Below are positions 20,617 through 22,802 of a DNA stretch of 22,802 nucleotides, piece by piece. Below the pieces are notes generated by a model. That model made no database searches, was not told the DNA's origin, and worked only from the letters and a program-made list of their open reading frames with translations. A program made the translations under genes and the position numbers. Numbering within the stretch: the first letter of the stretch is position 1; the number at the start of each line of letters is the position of its first letter. The DNA comes from Spirochaetota bacterium (GTDB lineage Bacteria > Spirochaetota > Leptospiria > Turneriellales > Turneriellaceae), in assembly GCA_963205035.1 (NCBI GenBank), contig CAUJII010000211.1, forward strand, positions 1 to 22,802, written 5' to 3'.

Positions 20617-21602
20617 GTATCGATCTCTTTGTCGTTGTCGTCATCTTAGCGATATTCTTTGATTTAATCAACGGCTTTCACGATGCCGCGAACTCGATTG
20701 CCACGATTGTATCGACGCGAGTCCTTTCGCCAGTTCAAGCGGTGGTGTGGGCGGCGTTTTTTAACTTTTTAGCGTATTATATTTTTCACCTGCACGTCGC
20801 AGACACTGTGGCTAAGACGGTCGATGTCAGCGCCATCACGATGTTTGTCATCATGGCGGGGCTCTTGGCTGCGATTTGCTGGAACCTGATTACGTGGTTC
20901 TTCGGCATTCCCTCAAGTTCTTCGCACACGCTTATTGGCGGCTTCGCCGGTGGAGCGATTGCACACGCAGGTTGGCAGGTCGTCAAGTTGGATGTCATTT
21001 GGCCTATCGTCGCGTTTATATTCTTTGCGCCTTTTCTCGGCATGATTGTGTCTTATATTAGTTCCCTCGCACTTTTGCATATCTGCAAGAGAACGCATGT
21101 TCAGAAAGCCGAGTGGTGGTTTAGACACTTGCAGTTAGTTTCTTCGGCGCTTTTATCTTTAGGGCATGGCGGCAACGATGCGCAGAAAGTGATGGGCATC
21201 ATCGGTGCTGCGATGATTGTGAACGGCCAAATCACAACGATGGAAGATTTGCCGAAATGGGTCGTCATCGCGTGTTACGCGGCGATCAGTACAGGCACGC
21301 TTTTTGGCGGTTGGCGTATTGTGAAAACGATGGGCTCTAAAATAACCAAGCTCACCGCATTCGAGGGCGTTGCGTCTGAAACCGCAGGCGCTGTGACGCT
21401 TTTTGCAACCGGCACTTTGGGAATTCCCGTGAGCACCACGCATACAATCACAGGCAGCATCATCGGCGTGGGGCTTGTCAAACGAATGAGCGCTGTCCGG
21501 TGGGGAATGACGGTCAAGCTCCTCTGGGCGTGGATTATCACAATCCCCATAAGCACTCTTTTTGGGATTATTTTTTATCATCTGATTGCTCTTTTTAAGT
21601 AA
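20613..21602 (+). CDS. pit: PiT-family inorganic phosphate transporter
   Basis: A cation-coupled inorganic phosphate permease of the inner membrane, 329 residues with about 9-10 hydrophobic segments. Both PiT signature repeats are present: GFHDAANSIATIVSTRVL with GIPSSSSHTLIGGFAG in the N-terminal half, and LGHGGNDAQKVMGII with GIPVSTTHTITGSIIGVG in the C-terminal half. The length is at the short end, as in bacterial and archaeal forms lacking the large central loop. ATGA overlap with the DUF47 gene implies coupled translation. The next gene starts 1 base after its stop. Low-affinity phosphate uptake is the inferred role. Confidence 0.96.
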   Translation: MSIDLFVVVVILAIFFDLINGFHDAANSIATIVSTRVLSPVQAVVWAAFFNFLAYYIFHLHVADTVAKTVDVSAITMFVIMAGLLAAICWNLITWFFGIPSSSSHTLIGGFAGGAIAHAGWQVVKLDVIWPIVAFIFFAPFLGMIVSYISSLALLHICKRTHVQKAEWWFRHLQLVSSALLSLGHGGNDAQKVMGIIGAAMIVNGQITTMEDLPKWVVIACYAAISTGTLFGGWRIVKTMGSKITKLTAFEGVASETAGAVTLFATGTLGIPVSTTHTITGSIIGVGLVKRMSAVRWGMTVKLLWAWIITIPISTLFGIIFYHLIALFK

Positions 21603-21603
21603 G

Positions 21604-22698
21604 ATGTTAAAGTCGCTCGAGGGAATGTATGGCGTGAAGCGGAGTACGTCTAAGTACGACGGCATGATTTGTACGTTCGATCTCGACAAGACATACCTCG
21701 ACACGCGCTTTGAATCGTTCCGTAAATTAGTCCGTATTCCTTTCGAGAAAGCTGAAGAGAAAAAAACGATTCCCGGTGTTGCCGCCGTTGTGCGCGAACT
21801 GCGCCGTGGCGTTACCAACTCGCAGGTGCCAGTGCCCATCTATTTTATTTCGGGCTCTCCCGAAGGGATGCACAAAGTCGTCGCGGAAAAATTGAAACTC
21901 GATGGTGTTTCGTTCGACGGGATTCTTTTTAAGAACTGGCGTGCGGCGGTTAAAAAATTTCAGTTCAAAAAAATTGTCGACAAAATAGGTTTCAAGCTTG
22001 GGGCCTTGGTTTATGCGCGTAGCATTTTTCCAGTGAAGGCGCACGAGCTTCTTTTTGGAGATGACTCAGAATACGACGCGACAATCTATGCGCTTTATTC
22101 AGACATTGTTTCCGGTGCGCTTGATTCGTTCGAGGTCTTGACGATTCTCAAAAAATGGGAAATCGCTCGCGATGAAATGGATCTTATCGCCGATAATCTC
22201 AAGCGCTTGAAGGACAGTGGTTTTAAGTACCGCGATGCGGTGGAGCGCATCTTCATCCATCTTGAGCAAGGAACTCCCGCGCACTACCACACGACGCTTT
22301 CTGAAAAGGTTGTTCCTACGCGGAATTATTTCCAGACGGCGGTGATCCTCTATAAGATGGACGCCATTACCCGTGCCGGACTTTTTCGTGTGATTTCGGA
22401 TATGATCCGCAATTATAGTTTTGGTGTCGCGGAGTTTACCGCAACAACCGAAGATTTGCTCAGGCGTGGACTCATCGACAAGGGTGAAGCAAGGCAGCTT
22501 CTCAAAATTGTGTACAAAGGAAATCCGCTGGCGCTTCCGCGCCGCATCATCTCAGACCTCAAGAGCGATTTTATGAAAACCATCGATTCTTTCAGCCGCG
22601 TTCCTGAGACGATGATGATCCCGAAACGCCGGCAGAGCGATCAAAACCTGACGCTGGTCGAACGCTACCTGCGGTTTGAACCCAAGCGTCATGTTTAG
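21604..22698 (+). CDS. App1-like HAD phosphatase (DUF2183 type)
   Basis: A 364-residue cytoplasmic HAD-superfamily protein, most like the App1/LNS2 phosphatidate-phosphatase group. The nucleophile loop is CTFDLDKTYLDT (DxDxT at residues 26-30), motif II is YFISGSP, a KF.FKK segment provides the basic residue, and the motif IV acidic cluster is FGDDSEYDATIYALYSDI. The remaining 150 residues are helical and unassigned. The ATG at 21604 is 1 base after the pit stop (TAAGATG); a TTG at 21586 would overlap pit and is less likely. Context suggests phosphate release or phosphate-linked regulation, but the substrate (phosphatidate or other) is inferred from family resemblance only. No membrane segment. 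Confidence 0.85.
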   Translation: MLKSLEGMYGVKRSTSKYDGMICTFDLDKTYLDTRFESFRKLVRIPFEKAEEKKTIPGVAAVVRELRRGVTNSQVPVPIYFISGSPEGMHKVVAEKLKLDGVSFDGILFKNWRAAVKKFQFKKIVDKIGFKLGALVYARSIFPVKAHELLFGDDSEYDATIYALYSDIVSGALDSFEVLTILKKWEIARDEMDLIADNLKRLKDSGFKYRDAVERIFIHLEQGTPAHYHTTLSEKVVPTRNYFQTAVILYKMDAITRAGLFRVISDMIRNYSFGVAEFTATTEDLLRRGLIDKGEARQLLKIVYKGNPLALPRRIISDLKSDFMKTIDSFSRVPETMMIPKRRQSDQNLTLVERYLRFEPKRHV

Positions 22699-22802
22699 CG
22701 AAAGCTGCGAATAGTTAGTCGGGGTCTGAGCGTTAACTCGCCCGCAATTCAGAAAAAAGACTCTGAACTCCTTTACACTGTGTCCCAAACGCCGTTTCAA
22801 GC

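Noticed and set aside
22748..22767. Terminator after the HAD gene (TTCAGA/TCTGAA hairpin)
   Set aside because: Six-base stem with an 8-base loop and no T-run on either side; too weak to call.
22552..22800. 82-codon - strand open frame at the right edge
   Set aside because: Mostly antisense to the HAD phosphatase; no motif, no Shine-Dalgarno.

Overview
The window reads as a compact bacterial chromosome segment of about 50% GC, most likely from a spirochaete of the Leptospira/Leptonema/Turneriella side. That placement is an inference. It rests on a DUF1577/PilZ-like protein, a receiver-plus-RsbW-type ATPase protein, a FecR-domain protein paired with an outer-membrane barrel, a loosely defined lipobox, and the mix of Gram-negative envelope genes with ClpC. 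Genes sit close together, often with 4-base ATGA/GTGA overlaps, and only one intergenic stretch exceeds 300 bases.

Layout. 1-2977 (+): folC (5' end outside the window), a secreted HEAT-repeat protein and a DUF4416-like protein, all overlapping. 3040-4056 (-): mreB, convergent. 4220-5508 (+): a hotdog thioesterase and an endonuclease/exonuclease/phosphatase-fold hydrolase. 5544-6611 (-): the DUF1577-like protein. 6612-6990: an intergenic region with a nested, near-concentric set of inverted repeats. 6991-7422 (+): a small lipoprotein. 7423-11543 (-): recN, a nitroreductase and a GH13 glucosidase, the last lacking a normal start codon. 11709-12611 (+): a receiver/anti-sigma-type ATPase whose phospho-acceptor Asp is Glu. 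12595-17015 (-): an alpha/beta hydrolase, clpC and rsmH. 17068-17835: a BrnT/BrnA toxin-antitoxin module between palindromic GTAGAGACGC-type repeats, with a 28/30 direct repeat on either side. 17812-19856 (-): an outer-membrane barrel and a FecR-domain protein. 19969-22698 (+): a DUF47 protein, a PiT phosphate transporter and an App1-like HAD phosphatase.

How the genes work together. Most are housekeeping: folate, cell shape, DNA repair, 16S rRNA methylation, proteolysis and phosphate uptake. The accessory part is the BrnTA island. Its flanks suggest it was added next to the 3' end of the fecR-domain gene, with duplication of about 30 bp: removing one 713-bp unit restores a fecR 3' end followed by one perfect palindrome. 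The other points worth a second look are the nested palindrome at 6673-6897, the AUC-start (or start-less) glucosidase, the Asp-to-Glu receiver, the 19-residue tandem repeat inside RecN, and an apparently leaderless clpC promoter. Nothing here forms a clearly new multi-gene system.
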